Position numbers and translations under genes: made by a program. Below are positions 45,894 through 55,687 of a DNA stretch of 64,000 nt, in pieces. The DNA is from Rhizobium sp. NLR16a (GTDB taxonomy: Bacteria; Pseudomonadota; Alphaproteobacteria; Rhizobiales; Rhizobiaceae), in contig NZ_CP072867.1 in NCBI RefSeq assembly GCF_017948245.1, positions 434,001 to 498,000 of the forward strand, read 5' to 3'. How positions within the stretch are numbered: the stretch's first letter is position 1; each line of letters opens with the position of its first letter. The notes under the pieces were generated by a model that searched no databases, was not told where the DNA came from, and worked only from the letters and a program-made list of their open reading frames with translations.

Positions 45894-47117
45894 ATGCGCC
45901 GCCTCTTTCCCGACGTCTTCCGCAATCCGGCAATCCGCGCCAGCATGATCGCCATATTCACTTTCGGAATGGCGGGGGCGATGACCGCGCCCTATCGCTC
46001 GATCGTCGGCATCCGCGAGTTGGGGCTGAGCGACGGTCTCTATTCCATCCTGGCCTTTGCTTCGGCGGCGGTGAACGTGGTCGTCAGCGTTCTGCTCGGC
46101 AATCTCGCCGACCGGCTGGGCGAGTACCGTTCGGCGATGATCGGCGCCTGCATTTTCGGCATCGTCGGCTACGGCGTGGTCTATGCCTTTCCGAGCGCGG
46201 CCGTCTTCGTCGGCAGCGCGCTGCTGCCACTTCCGATCTACGGCGCGCTGAATTCACTGCTTTTCGCCAATGCGCGGGCGGCGATGCAGGGCATGAACCG
46301 GGAGGACATGGTGACGGCGAACTCGGGCGTGCGCGCCATGATCTCGCTATCCTGGGTGCTGATCCCCGGCATGACTGGCCTTCTGCTTTCGGGCGCATCG
46401 AGCATGCTGCCGGCCTATCTCTTTGCCGCCCTCTCCTGTCTCTTATGCCAGGGCATCATCCTCTTCGCCCTGCCGAAGCGCGCGGCAACGGAGATCGACA
46501 CCATCGACCATCTTTCCCATCTCGGCGCCCTGCGGCAGGTGATTTCGCCGGGGATTTCGGCGCACATCATCGGGGTGGCGCTGATCACCAGCACGCTGCA
46601 TCTCAACGATGCGCTGCTGCCGTTGATCGCTACCGGCGCGGCGCATGGTGCACTCAGCGATGTCGGCATTCTGGTCGGGATCGTCGCCTTGCTCGAGATC
46701 GTCTTCATCATCGTCTGGTCGCGGATAGCGCGGCAGGCCGGTCAGATGACCGCGCTTGCCGCCGGCACGATCGTCTATGCCGTCTTCCTCGGCCTTCTCG
46801 GCTTTGCCTCCGCGCCGTGGCATCTCTACGCGCTCACCTTGCTCGCCGGTATCGGCGCGGCGGCGATCATCAGCATCCCGATCACCTATCTGCAGGATCT
46901 CATCGCCGACCGGCCGGGGCTCGGCAGTGCACTAATCTCCGTCAACGTCTTTGCGAGTGCGGGCATCGGGGCGCTGGTCTTTGCCGCCGGCACCTATGTG
47001 ACCGGATACTCCGGGACCGCCATGCTGAGCGCCGTCACCGGATTGTCGGGGATTACGATCCTCGGCCTGCCGCAGCGACGAAATGCCGTTGCGCCTGTCG
47101 ACGCCGAGCTTCGATAA
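45894..47117 (+). CDS. MFS transporter
   Basis: A 407-residue major facilitator protein with about 12 membrane segments. The loop after helix 2 reads GNLADRLGEYRS, a variant of the MFS motif A GxLaDrxGrr. It begins 9 bp after the SDR stop. The group resembles sugar-efflux (SetA-like) members, but substrate is unknown. It could export a toxic intermediate or import the locus substrate. Confidence 0.88.
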   Translation: MRRLFPDVFRNPAIRASMIAIFTFGMAGAMTAPYRSIVGIRELGLSDGLYSILAFASAAVNVVVSVLLGNLADRLGEYRSAMIGACIFGIVGYGVVYAFPSAAVFVGSALLPLPIYGALNSLLFANARAAMQGMNREDMVTANSGVRAMISLSWVLIPGMTGLLLSGASSMLPAYLFAALSCLLCQGIILFALPKRAATEIDTIDHLSHLGALRQVISPGISAHIIGVALITSTLHLNDALLPLIATGAAHGALSDVGILVGIVALLEIVFIIVWSRIARQAGQMTALAAGTIVYAVFLGLLGFASAPWHLYALTLLAGIGAAAIISIPITYLQDLIADRPGLGSALISVNVFASAGIGALVFAAGTYVTGYSGTAMLSAVTGLSGITILGLPQRRNAVAPVDAELR

Positions 47118-47192
47118 ATCAGGCGAAGAATCCCGCTTTCATCGCCACCCGTCTTGTGACAAGGGTGATGCTTCACTTGCTTCGAAGGCGAC

Positions 47193-48395
47193 ATGAAGGC
47201 GATCTCCGGCACGAATCTCGAGCAGGCCAAGTCTCACAACCGGCGCGTGGTGATCGAGGCTGTGCGCACCCACGGTCCGCTGTCGCGGGCGGCGATTGCC
47301 CGAATGACGGCGCTGACGCCGCAGACCGTCTCCAATATCGTCGAGGAGCTGGAGAGCTCGCAGCTTCTCGTTGCGGCCGAGGCTCAGAAGCTGGCGCGAG
47401 GCCAGCCGATCATTCCCTACAGCATCAATCCGCATGGTGCCTATTCGATCGGCCTGGAGCTTGGCCGTCGACGCGCCAGCGGTGTGCTGACGGACCTCTC
47501 GGGCGCCGTCTGCGCCCGCATCGAGCACCAGGTCGAACAGGCCGATCCGCAACAGGCCATGCCGGCGCTGCAAACAATCGTCGAGGATCTTCAAGAGGCT
47601 TTCGTCTTCGATCGAAACAGGCTGCTCGGCGTCGGCATCGCCCTGCCCGGCCGCTACGCCGATGGCGGCACCACGTCTCTCAGCCCGCACAGCCTGCCGG
47701 GCTGGCAGGATTTCCCGGTCGGGCATGCACTGGAACAACGGGTCGGAGTGCCGGTCCTCGTCGAGAACGACGCGACGGCGGCCGCAATCGGCGAGCGTCT
47801 TCACGGTGTCGCCCGCGGCCTCGGCAGTTTCGTCTATCTGTTTCTGGCCGGCGGCGGCGGCATCGGCGCCGGAATGTTTCTCGACGGCCACCTCTACAAG
47901 GGCAGCCGCAACAATGCCGGCGAGATCGGTCATATCATCGTCGAGCCGCATGGCAGGCTCTGCAGCTGCGGCAAGCGCGGCTGCCTGGATCGCTATCTCT
48001 CGCCCTCGGTCGCCTACGAATTCATGGGCATCGCCAATGCCGGGGAGCTTTCCCCCGACGATCTCGATGCGCTGATCGCCGAGGGACGTGAAGGCCTGGA
48101 TGCGTGGCTCGATCAGGCCGTCGAGCCGCTGCGCCAGACCGTCGATTTTCTGGAGCTCGCCTTCGATCCGCAGACCATCGTGCTTGGCGGCAGCATCCCG
48201 ACGTCACTGATGCGCCGGCTGGCCGAACGGCTGGAGCCGCTGCATGATCCGCTCGATCCCGGCCGGAAGCGGACGCTGCTCCGCATCATGATCGGCATGA
48301 CCGGCAAGGATACGGCGATCCTCGGCGCAGCCGCCCTGCCGATCTTTTCCGAAACCAATCCGCGCTTCGACGTCCTGCAAAAGCCGGTCGGCTGA
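47193..48395 (+). CDS. ROK-family transcriptional regulator (NagC/XylR-like)
   Basis: A 400-residue ROK protein with an N-terminal winged helix (LSRAAIARMTALTPQTVSNIVEEL, about residues 30-53) and a sugar-kinase-like half. ENDATAAAIGE, the GGGGIGAGMFLDG loop and the zinc site CSCGKRGCLDRY are present; the last Glu of the usual CxCGxxGCxE is Asp. It follows the MFS gene by 75 bp and likely senses a sugar related to this locus. Confidence 0.92.
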   Translation: MKAISGTNLEQAKSHNRRVVIEAVRTHGPLSRAAIARMTALTPQTVSNIVEELESSQLLVAAEAQKLARGQPIIPYSINPHGAYSIGLELGRRRASGVLTDLSGAVCARIEHQVEQADPQQAMPALQTIVEDLQEAFVFDRNRLLGVGIALPGRYADGGTTSLSPHSLPGWQDFPVGHALEQRVGVPVLVENDATAAAIGERLHGVARGLGSFVYLFLAGGGGIGAGMFLDGHLYKGSRNNAGEIGHIIVEPHGRLCSCGKRGCLDRYLSPSVAYEFMGIANAGELSPDDLDALIAEGREGLDAWLDQAVEPLRQTVDFLELAFDPQTIVLGGSIPTSLMRRLAERLEPLHDPLDPGRKRTLLRIMIGMTGKDTAILGAAALPIFSETNPRFDVLQKPVG

Positions 48396-48400
48396 CGCCC

Positions 48401-49315
48401 TTACCCGCCTGCCGGCAGCCTCGCATCTGCTTGGAGCGCGCGACGGGCCAGAGGTCGTGCAAAGATGACCACGTTGCCGAGAAGCGTCAGCGCCAGGCCG
48501 ATCAGGCCGAGGCTGGTCCAGTGGTAGCCCTCGAAGATCGTCGACAATGACAGGGCGACGATCGGGAACAGGACGGTGGCATAGGCGGCGCGTGAGGAGC
48601 CGATGCGGGAGACCAGCATGAGATAGGCGGTGAAACCGATCACCGATCCGATTGCCGCGAGATAGAGCAAGGCGGCGAGATAGGTGATGTCAGGCGGCGT
48701 CACGATCGGCGTTTGCGTTAGGGCAATCAGCAACAGGAGAACGACCGCGCCATAGGTCATGCCCCAGCCATTGGCGGTCAGCGGTGAAATTCCCGCCGCG
48801 CTGTTTCGACGCGAGGCCATATTGCCGAGCGAGAAGAACAGCGTGCCGAGCGCCGCGAGCCCGATCCCTTTCAACGTGCCCACATTGAAATCGACGACAA
48901 CCTCCTCTGCGAACAGCAGCAGCAGGCCGGTGGCGCCGAGCGCTGCCGCGAGCAGCGTGCGGCCTGTAATGCGGTCGCCGAAGAACAGGCGCGCATTGAC
49001 GGCATTGTAGATCGTTGCGAGCGAGAAGATGACGGAGATCAGCCCGGACGGGATGAAGCCGGCGGCGTTGTAGAAACAGATGAAATTGAGGCTGAACAGG
49101 CAGAGCGCTTGCGCCAGGATGAAAGGTTGGTCACGCAAGGCCGGCAACTTCAGCCGCCGCATGAAAGCCAGGATGGCAACGAGGATCACGGCTGCGAGCG
49201 CAAATCTGTAAAAGACCGAGACCAGGACCGGCACGGGACCGACCTGGATCGCAATGGCGATCCAGGTCGTGCCCCATATGAGGACGGTCGCGATGAAGAG
49301 AGCGGCATTTGCCAT
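48401..49315 (-). CDS. EamA-family (DMT) transporter
   Basis: A 304-residue protein with ten hydrophobic segments in two EamA repeats; TVLIWGTTWIAIAIQ at the front is the family mark. Likely exports amino acids or metabolites. The start is ATG 49315 with GAGGATC upstream; longer starts lack support. It is divergent from the AraC gene, which may control it. Confidence 0.9.
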   Translation of the reverse strand: MANAALFIATVLIWGTTWIAIAIQVGPVPVLVSVFYRFALAAVILVAILAFMRRLKLPALRDQPFILAQALCLFSLNFICFYNAAGFIPSGLISVIFSLATIYNAVNARLFFGDRITGRTLLAAALGATGLLLLFAEEVVVDFNVGTLKGIGLAALGTLFFSLGNMASRRNSAAGISPLTANGWGMTYGAVVLLLLIALTQTPIVTPPDITYLAALLYLAAIGSVIGFTAYLMLVSRIGSSRAAYATVLFPIVALSLSTIFEGYHWTSLGLIGLALTLLGNVVIFARPLARRALQADARLPAGG

Positions 49316-49468
49316 GGAGTGATCCTCGTTTTCTCCATGAATAGGCGAACCGTGAGCCGGTCTCTTGCAGATTCTTGCTGTGAAATTCTTAGCCCCGGAG
49401 TTCCCGCTCGCCACGTCGGCCGTCCACCGCTATTGTTCGCAAGACGTCACGGGTGTGGGAAGAAATTG

Positions 49469-50332
49469 GTGAAAGACAGCCGCCTCTCTGTTTTCAGGTT
49501 TTTGTCCGCATCGCCCTCGGCGCGGATGTCGCAGTCGATCGATCTGGGGCTCGGGCGATCTGCGGCCCTCTGGAGCAATGGCAGCGACAGGATGAGCTAT
49601 GAGCGGCCGGACGGACATACGTTCAGCCTTTATCTCAACGGAGGCGCCGGAACGCGCCGTCTGGACGGCAGCCCCGCCGCGCGAGGACGGCCCGGGGCCT
49701 TGTGTGTCATGCCACAGGGGCACTCGTCCGAATGGGAAATCACCGATCCCTTCGACTTCGTCCATCTCTATGTTCCCGACGATCAGATGCGCCGGATGTT
49801 TGCCGAGACGTTTGACCGCGATGCGCGGTTTATGGCTGTTGCCGAAGCGACCTTCGCCGATGCACCCGTCTTGGCGCATACGCTTCGGCAGTTGACGGAA
49901 GCGATGTTGGCGGGGGATCATCTGCTGGCTGAAGAAGCGATGACGCAGACGATCAGTGATTTTTTGGTTGATCCGCGTTATGGAGGGATGCGCCCTTGCG
50001 CGATCAGCGGCGGGCTCGCGCCCCATGTGCGCCGCCGCAGCCTGGACTATATCGAGGCCCATCTCGGCGAGACCATCCGCTTGCAGGATCTGGCGACGAT
50101 CGGCCAGCTCAGCGCCTTTCATTTCCAGCGGATGTTCCGGGCAAGCTATGGTGTGTCCCCGCATGGCTGGGTGGCTCACCGGCGTGTCGAGCGCGCCAAA
50201 TCGATGCTGCGCGGCCCGGACCCGATCGCACAGATCGCTTCGGCCTGCGGCTTCAGCAGCCAGAGCCACATGACGCGGGCTTTCAAGTCGGCCACAGGCG
50301 TCACACCCTCTGCCTACCGGCAGCGGCAGTGA
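49469..50332 (+). CDS. AraC-family transcriptional regulator
   Basis: A 287-residue regulator whose C-terminal 100 residues carry both AraC helix-turn-helix units: LATIGQLSAFHFQRMFRASYG and IAQIASACGFSSQSHMTRAFK, then GVTPSAYR. The N-terminal half resembles a cupin sensor domain. GTG 49469 with GGGAAG upstream is the preferred start; the frame is open for 120 more codons that lie inside the divergent EamA gene region. It is a probable regulator of EamA or of the convergent GH20 gene. Confidence 0.88.
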   Translation: MKDSRLSVFRFLSASPSARMSQSIDLGLGRSAALWSNGSDRMSYERPDGHTFSLYLNGGAGTRRLDGSPAARGRPGALCVMPQGHSSEWEITDPFDFVHLYVPDDQMRRMFAETFDRDARFMAVAEATFADAPVLAHTLRQLTEAMLAGDHLLAEEAMTQTISDFLVDPRYGGMRPCAISGGLAPHVRRRSLDYIEAHLGETIRLQDLATIGQLSAFHFQRMFRASYGVSPHGWVAHRRVERAKSMLRGPDPIAQIASACGFSSQSHMTRAFKSATGVTPSAYRQRQ

Positions 50333-50349
50333 CGCGGCTTCTCCGAGCG

Positions 50350-52371
50350 CTACGACTCCTGCAATCCATAGAGCAGCGGCATCAGCCCCGCGAGCGCCTT
50401 GAAACGTTCCCATGACTTGGACGAGGGTTTCGTCCAGCCGGTTTCGGCAAGTGCCGAAAGGCGCGGGAAGACGAGACGGTCGAAGACGGCGCGATCCGTC
50501 ATCGGCTCGGACCAGATGCAGGCCTGGATGCCGAGCAGTTGCTGTTTCTGGCTCGCTGTCCAGCCGCCGACGGGATCGAAATTGTAGAGCTTTTCCGCGT
50601 TGGAATTTCCTGCCCAGCTGGCGCCGGGCTCATCCCAGTCCGTCCTCAGCGCCATGTCGAGATAATAGACCTGGCCCGGGCAGACGACCATCTGATAGCC
50701 GCGTTCGGCGAGTTCGGCCGAAACCTCAACATTGCGCCAGCTGCAGAGATAGCTCTTCGACTTGTCGATGACGTCGCCGTGCGCGGCTTCCTCCCAGCCG
50801 CCGGTGATGCAGCCCTTGCTCGCGAGGAAGCGCTGGACACGCTCAAGGAATTCCGCCTGCAGGATGGCGGCGCCCGAGCCGTGAATGTCGTCGGCGCCAT
50901 GGGTGTTGGTGACGACGTTCAACCGTTTGGCATGCGCATCGGCAACCTCGTCGCCGGCGATGGCGCTGAGGCGCGCCAGCGCTTCCGGCGAGCCGGACCA
51001 TGCGCCGAGGGGAACCTCGTCGGCGCCGAGATGGATCGTCTTGAACGGAAAGAGCTCGATGAGTTCGGAGAGAATGGTCTCGACGATCTGGTAGGTTTGT
51101 TCGCGCGCCGGATTGATGCAGTTGTCGGGAAAACCCTGAACCGAGTAATAGCTGCCTTTTTCGGCCGGATCGCGCAGCTCCGGTATCGCCTGTTGCATGG
51201 CGTAACAATGTCCGGGCATATCGATCTCCGGCACGATTTCGATGCCGAAGTTCTTTGCGAGGGCGACGATCTCGCGGATGACAGGCTTGGTGTAGTAGCC
51301 GCCCGTCCGCGCCGGGCTTGAACCCAGAAGCGGCGGCACGGCGAGACCGTGGCCGCGCCATGCGCCGATCTCTGTCAGGGCCGGGTAGGCATCGATCTCC
51401 ACGCGCCAGGCCTCGTCGTCGGATAGGTGCCAGTGGAAGCGGTTGAGCTTGTTCCAGGCCAGCACCGCCAACAGCTTCTTGACCTCGGCCGCGCCATAGA
51501 ACTGGCGTGCGACATCGAGATGCAGACCGCGCCAGCCCATCGACGGCTCGTCGACGATCTCGCCGGATGCGGGAAACTGGAAAACTTGGGGGTGCAGCCT
51601 GGCGCCGCGCCAGATCTGGCCGAGCGTGACGAGGCCGTAGAGGAAGCCGGTGCGGCTGCTTGCCTCGATCGTGATCGCCTCTTCTTCGAAGCTCAGCCGA
51701 TAGGCCTCCGACCCGAAGCCGGCAGCCTCCTTCAGGCCGACACGAACCGCGCCTTCGGCCTGGGTTCGCACGATGCCTTCGACCGCGAAGAGATGCTCCG
51801 CCAGCGCCGCGAAGCCTTTTGCCGCCGCCTCCCCTTCAGGGCTCTGCGCCTGCGGCGCAAAACCCGCCGGCAGCGGGCGGCGCGATGCGACGGCGACGCG
51901 GTTCGGCCAGGGAATGATCGACACCGGAACGGGCGCGTTGACGGGAACGGGATAGATCTCGGCACCGCGCTTCAGCGGCGCATTGCTGACGGAAGAGCGT
52001 GTCGGCCCGACGCCGAGCACGATGGTGCTGCCATCGGACAATGCGAGATAGGCACTCGTCGCGCCGTCCGTCCAGTGGCGGAACTGCCAGCTGAGCGCAT
52101 AGACGGAGATCGTCCAGGTTTCGCCTGCGCCGAGAACGAAGTTGGCCGGCGGCTGGAATTCGGTGAAATTAGAAAGCCGTTGCGACACCGTTGCGCCTTC
52201 CACGCGTCCGGCGGGGTCGACGCGGCCCGGACCGCTGACGCAGAGGGAAAAACTCGAAAGCGGCTCGCTGCCTAGGTTCTTGAGGCGCAGGACATAGGAG
52301 AATTCCTTGCCCTCGGCAGGCGGATTCCAAATGGTTTCAAGCCGCAGGGCGTTCGGTCGCGGTGTCGACAT
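50350..52371 (-). CDS. GH20 beta-N-acetylhexosaminidase
   Basis: A 673-residue enzyme of family GH20, cleaving terminal N-acetylglucosamine. The N-terminal beta-domain (about 1-250) is followed by the TIM barrel. Catalytic Asp-Glu is in HLGADEVP, and supporting motifs are GWRGLHLDVARQF, HWHLSDDE and EIDMPGH. No signal peptide is seen, so cytoplasmic chitooligosaccharide or glycan breakdown is likely. A symmetric AT-rich site (52451) lies upstream. It ends 18 bp from the AraC gene end. Confidence 0.92.
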   Translation of the reverse strand: MSTPRPNALRLETIWNPPAEGKEFSYVLRLKNLGSEPLSSFSLCVSGPGRVDPAGRVEGATVSQRLSNFTEFQPPANFVLGAGETWTISVYALSWQFRHWTDGATSAYLALSDGSTIVLGVGPTRSSVSNAPLKRGAEIYPVPVNAPVPVSIIPWPNRVAVASRRPLPAGFAPQAQSPEGEAAAKGFAALAEHLFAVEGIVRTQAEGAVRVGLKEAAGFGSEAYRLSFEEEAITIEASSRTGFLYGLVTLGQIWRGARLHPQVFQFPASGEIVDEPSMGWRGLHLDVARQFYGAAEVKKLLAVLAWNKLNRFHWHLSDDEAWRVEIDAYPALTEIGAWRGHGLAVPPLLGSSPARTGGYYTKPVIREIVALAKNFGIEIVPEIDMPGHCYAMQQAIPELRDPAEKGSYYSVQGFPDNCINPAREQTYQIVETILSELIELFPFKTIHLGADEVPLGAWSGSPEALARLSAIAGDEVADAHAKRLNVVTNTHGADDIHGSGAAILQAEFLERVQRFLASKGCITGGWEEAAHGDVIDKSKSYLCSWRNVEVSAELAERGYQMVVCPGQVYYLDMALRTDWDEPGASWAGNSNAEKLYNFDPVGGWTASQKQQLLGIQACIWSEPMTDRAVFDRLVFPRLSALAETGWTKPSSKSWERFKALAGLMPLLYGLQES

Positions 52372-52450
52372 TGGTCACTCTTCCTTTGAGGAAAACGGGG
52401 CTTTTGGACGTTCCGGCACGGCCACCGGGATCGGAGCGGCGATTGAAGTC

Positions 52451-52463
52451 AATCAAATTGATT
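52451..52463. promoter_or_regulatory. AATCAA-A-TTGATT palindrome upstream of GH20
   Basis: A 13-bp perfect palindrome lies 80 bp before the GH20 start, in the 409-bp gap to the DHA2 gene. It could be a ROK, GntR or AraC-type operator. The rest of the gap holds no recognisable gene. Confidence 0.4.
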
Positions 52464-52780
52464 TAATAGTGATAGCCAGTTTCCCGCCGGGCCGTCAATC
52501 GGCCACCCGGAATTTCTGCCGCCCGGCACTTAAGCAAATCCACCCGATGACATCGCCGGGGTGTCGCAATGTGGGAAATAATATCGGCTTGCCCATTTGC
52601 GTTAATATTAAGGTACCGTGAGCGACCAACGCCCGGCTGGTGGCGATCTCCTCGGTCTGCGCGCGCTGGATCAATTCTTCGCCGCAGCGTGGCGGTTGAC
52701 ATGCCGATCGTTTCGATCGCAAACATGAAAGCCCTAGATTTCTCACCGATCGGACGATGCCGCGCTGGCGGGATACTCGC

Positions 52781-54322
52781 ATGTCGGAACGACTTGAAGC
52801 TGCTCGTCCTGATGGAAGGCCCGCCATGGTCTGGTTCGGCTTCCTGGCCATGTGCGTCGGCATGTTCATGGCAATCCTCGACGTTCAGGTGGTGGCGACA
52901 TCGCTGCCGACCATCCAGTCGGCGTTGGGCATCGATCCGGATCAGATGAGCTGGATACAGACGGCCTATCTGATCGCCGAAGTGGTCGCCATCCCGCTGA
53001 CCGGTCTGCTGACGCGGCTTTTGACGATGCGTTGGCTGTTCGTCGTCGCCATCAGCCTGTTCGTGACGGCGTCGGCCGGTTGTGCGGCGAGCGGCAGCTT
53101 CGGCGCGCTGGTCGCCTGGCGGGTGCTTCAGGGCTTTTCCGGCGGAACGCTGATCCCTTCGGTGTTTTCAGCCGTGTTCATTCTGTTTCCGAACGAGCGG
53201 CAAGCGCTTGCGACGACGATTGCCGGCGTGCTTGCGGTGCTTGCGCCCACCGTCGGCCCGATCGTCGGCGGATGGCTGACCGAAACCTATTCCTGGCACT
53301 GGCTGTTCCTGATCAACATCCTTCCGGGGCTTGCCTCGGCAATCCTTGCGGCCCGCTTTCTTCCCAGGCAGGAGGCCGATCGGTCCGAACTCAGGCATCT
53401 CGACGGGCTGTCGCTCCTCTTGATGGCGGCAGCGCTGACGGCGCTGGAACTCAGCCTCAAAGAGGCGCCGACCAGCGGCTGGACCTCGGCCTACGTCCTC
53501 AGCCTGCTGGCCGTCTGCCTTCTCTCGGGCGGCGCGTTCATAACGCGAACGCTGCGCCGACGCCGGCCGATCGTCGATCTTGGCAATTTCGGCGATCGGA
53601 ATTTTCTCGTCGGCTCGGTTCTGAGCTTCATCCTCGGCATCGGCCTTTTCGGCTCGGTCTATCTCATGCCGGTCTTTCTCGCTTTCATCAGGGGACACGA
53701 CGCCCTTGAGATCGGCGTGACCATGCTGGTCACGGGCATCGCACAGCTGGTCACTGCGCCGGTCGCTGTCGCGCTGGAGAAACGCATGGATGCGCGGCTG
53801 CTGTCGGCCGCAGGTTTCGCGCTGTTTGCGATCGGCGTCGGCATGAGCGCGTTTCAGGATCCGCGCTCGGATTACGACGCGATGTTCTGGCCCCAGGTGG
53901 TGCGCGGCGTCGCCATCATGTTCTGCCTGCTGCCGCCGACCCGGCTGGCGCTCGGCACGCTTCCGGCTGATCGCGTTCCCGATGCGAGCGGGCTTTTCAA
54001 TTTGATGCGCAATCTCGGCGGCGCCATCGGCATCGCGCTGATCGACACCATCATCTACACACGCTCGGAGCCGCTGGGACAAGACCTCTGGGCACATCTT
54101 GAGGCCGGCGACATCGAGGCGGCCACGTTTGTCGGCGCGCCTGCCGAGATCATATCGGGACATAGCGGCAGCTTCGATGCGGATACCATGGCGACGCTCG
54201 ATCCGCTGGTCCAGACCGCGGCCAGCGTTCAGGCGATCAACGAAGCCTGGATGGTCGTCGCCGTCCTGACCGGCTGCGCCCTGCTCTCGGTCCCTTTCGC
54301 CAGGCGGCCGGCGCCGGCATGA
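52781..54322 (+). CDS. DHA2-family (EmrB/QacA) multidrug MFS exporter
   Basis: About 513 residues with 14 predicted membrane segments. LDVQVVATSLPTIQSAL in helix 1 and GGWLTETYSWHWLFLINILPG (motif C region) after helix 5 are DHA2 hallmarks. It would export drugs or other toxic compounds by proton exchange, usually with an EmrA-like fusion protein; none is adjacent. ATG 52781 has GGCGGGA upstream; ATG 52757 is the alternative. Confidence 0.92.
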   Translation: MSERLEAARPDGRPAMVWFGFLAMCVGMFMAILDVQVVATSLPTIQSALGIDPDQMSWIQTAYLIAEVVAIPLTGLLTRLLTMRWLFVVAISLFVTASAGCAASGSFGALVAWRVLQGFSGGTLIPSVFSAVFILFPNERQALATTIAGVLAVLAPTVGPIVGGWLTETYSWHWLFLINILPGLASAILAARFLPRQEADRSELRHLDGLSLLLMAAALTALELSLKEAPTSGWTSAYVLSLLAVCLLSGGAFITRTLRRRRPIVDLGNFGDRNFLVGSVLSFILGIGLFGSVYLMPVFLAFIRGHDALEIGVTMLVTGIAQLVTAPVAVALEKRMDARLLSAAGFALFAIGVGMSAFQDPRSDYDAMFWPQVVRGVAIMFCLLPPTRLALGTLPADRVPDASGLFNLMRNLGGAIGIALIDTIIYTRSEPLGQDLWAHLEAGDIEAATFVGAPAEIISGHSGSFDADTMATLDPLVQTAASVQAINEAWMVVAVLTGCALLSVPFARRPAPA

Positions 54323-54365
54323 GACCCGGGCAACGATCCGACTCGACTATCTTCTGCGGCAAATA

Positions 54366-54776
54366 TCAATCGGACACAGAAACGTCGATCCATCGACCGG
54401 TTCCTTGGTCACCGTAGATATCAACGTCAATCCATACATTGCCACGCAGGATCATATTGGCGGCCCCTCGCGTCATCGTTCCGTTCCGAAGCATCTGCTC
54501 CAGAGCTTGGCGATTTGCCGGATCGGCAAAGAATGAGTCCGATTGATCGTCATGATCGCGCACATGGTACTGATGGAAATTCGCCCTGTCTTGTCGGATG
54601 ATCTGCCACGGCTGGGTAAGTCTAGCCCCATTTGAATTGTAAAGATCAGCGTCGCCGATATACGCGCGATAGCTTTCGATCAGGCGATTGCTGTGGGTGG
54701 CCTGAACTCTCGCTTGAGCGTGCGCTGTTCCCGCCACGATGACTGTGCTGAATAGAATCGATAATAATTTCCGCAT
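54366..54776 (-). CDS. Secreted protein of unknown function (136 aa)
   Basis: A clear signal peptide (MRKLLSILFSTVIVAGTAHA) precedes a polar domain with RLIESYRAYIGDADLYN and an end rich in Asp (IDVDIYGDQGTGRWIDVSVSD). I do not recognise the family. AGAGGG precedes ATG 54776; the ATG five codons upstream is less well placed. It is probably periplasmic. Confidence 0.75.
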   Translation of the reverse strand: MRKLLSILFSTVIVAGTAHAQARVQATHSNRLIESYRAYIGDADLYNSNGARLTQPWQIIRQDRANFHQYHVRDHDDQSDSFFADPANRQALEQMLRNGTMTRGAANMILRGNVWIDVDIYGDQGTGRWIDVSVSD

Positions 54777-54828
54777 GTTGCCCTCTTTCAAAAAGAGCGG
54801 TCTTACTGAGCGTTAAGCCAATTCGCCA

Positions 54829-54849
54829 GCCAAAAAGTGTCTTTTTGGC
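54829..54849. terminator. GCCAAAAAG-TGT-CTTTTTGGC hairpin
   Basis: A 9-bp perfect stem with a 3-nt loop lies in the 243-bp gap between the secreted-protein gene and the cupin gene. The A and T runs sit inside the stem. Role unknown; it is upstream of both flanking genes, so it is not a clear terminator for either. Confidence 0.35.
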
Positions 54850-55019
54850 ATAGCGAGGCTCCAGCGTGTGAGGGAACCGCCGGCGGCCGCCAAAGTTTAG
54901 CCTTTTGAAGCCATTGGCGGAGATGAGTTCAATGGCAGACGCACCGAACTCGCTCACCAGCACCGATGGCTCGCAGATTATCCTGTTGAGGCCATCATCG
55001 CCTACCGTGGGAATTCAGC

Positions 55020-55508
55020 ATGAACACCGAGACGATTATTTTCGATGAGAGCGACTGGGTTCCGAACAACCCACGCCTTCCTGTATTGCTTTACCGGGAT
55101 GTCTTTGCCGACGGTGGACCTCGCGATTTCAAAGATCGCTTCGCGGCAAACGGTTGGACCGGCATCTGGACGAACGGTGTCTTCGATTATCAGCACTACC
55201 ATTCCGGTGCTCATGAAGTGCTGGGCATTGCACGTGGCAGCGCCACGCTGCTGATCGGCGGTCCCGGCGGTCGAGCGCTCGAAGTCACGGCGGGAGACTG
55301 TCTGGTGCTTCCAGCCGGAACCGGGCACCAAAACCTCGGCTGCACGTCGGAGTTCGAGGTCATCGGGGCTTATCCCAAGGGGCAGCATGCCGACATTCAG
55401 ACTTCGGCTGCTTCAAGTGAAATGCTGGCGAAAATCTCGTCAGTGCCCCTGCCCGATACCGATCCCGTTCAGGGACCATCGGGATTTCTCATCGAGAAGT
55501 GGCGATAG
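55020..55508 (+). CDS. Cupin-domain protein (YjlB-like)
   Basis: A 162-residue single cupin. The metal motif is HYHSGAHEVLGIARGSATLLIGG, followed by GDCLVLPAGTGHQN, giving the usual two-box cupin with His ligands. The protein resembles YjlB-type cupins of unknown activity. The start ATG 55020 has a weak ribosome site. Confidence 0.87.
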   Translation: MNTETIIFDESDWVPNNPRLPVLLYRDVFADGGPRDFKDRFAANGWTGIWTNGVFDYQHYHSGAHEVLGIARGSATLLIGGPGGRALEVTAGDCLVLPAGTGHQNLGCTSEFEVIGAYPKGQHADIQTSAASSEMLAKISSVPLPDTDPVQGPSGFLIEKWR

Positions 55509-55687
55509 CCATTTGCGCACCCTGATATCTTTCGCTTTCTGTTCCGCTTTGAGCCGGTTTTTGCAGCGTCCTCATGTGCGTTCATCAGCTGCGGCACCTT
55601 GTCGACCTTCCCATCATCGGTAAGATTTCTCTCAATCTTTTTGCGCCATCCTTTGATTCCCCTCTGACATCAATCGACGAGATCTTT

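Noticed and set aside
45821..48091. Long plus-strand frame overlapping the MFS and ROK genes
   Set aside because: Arg-rich composition and no family match, while the MFS and ROK frames carry full motifs.
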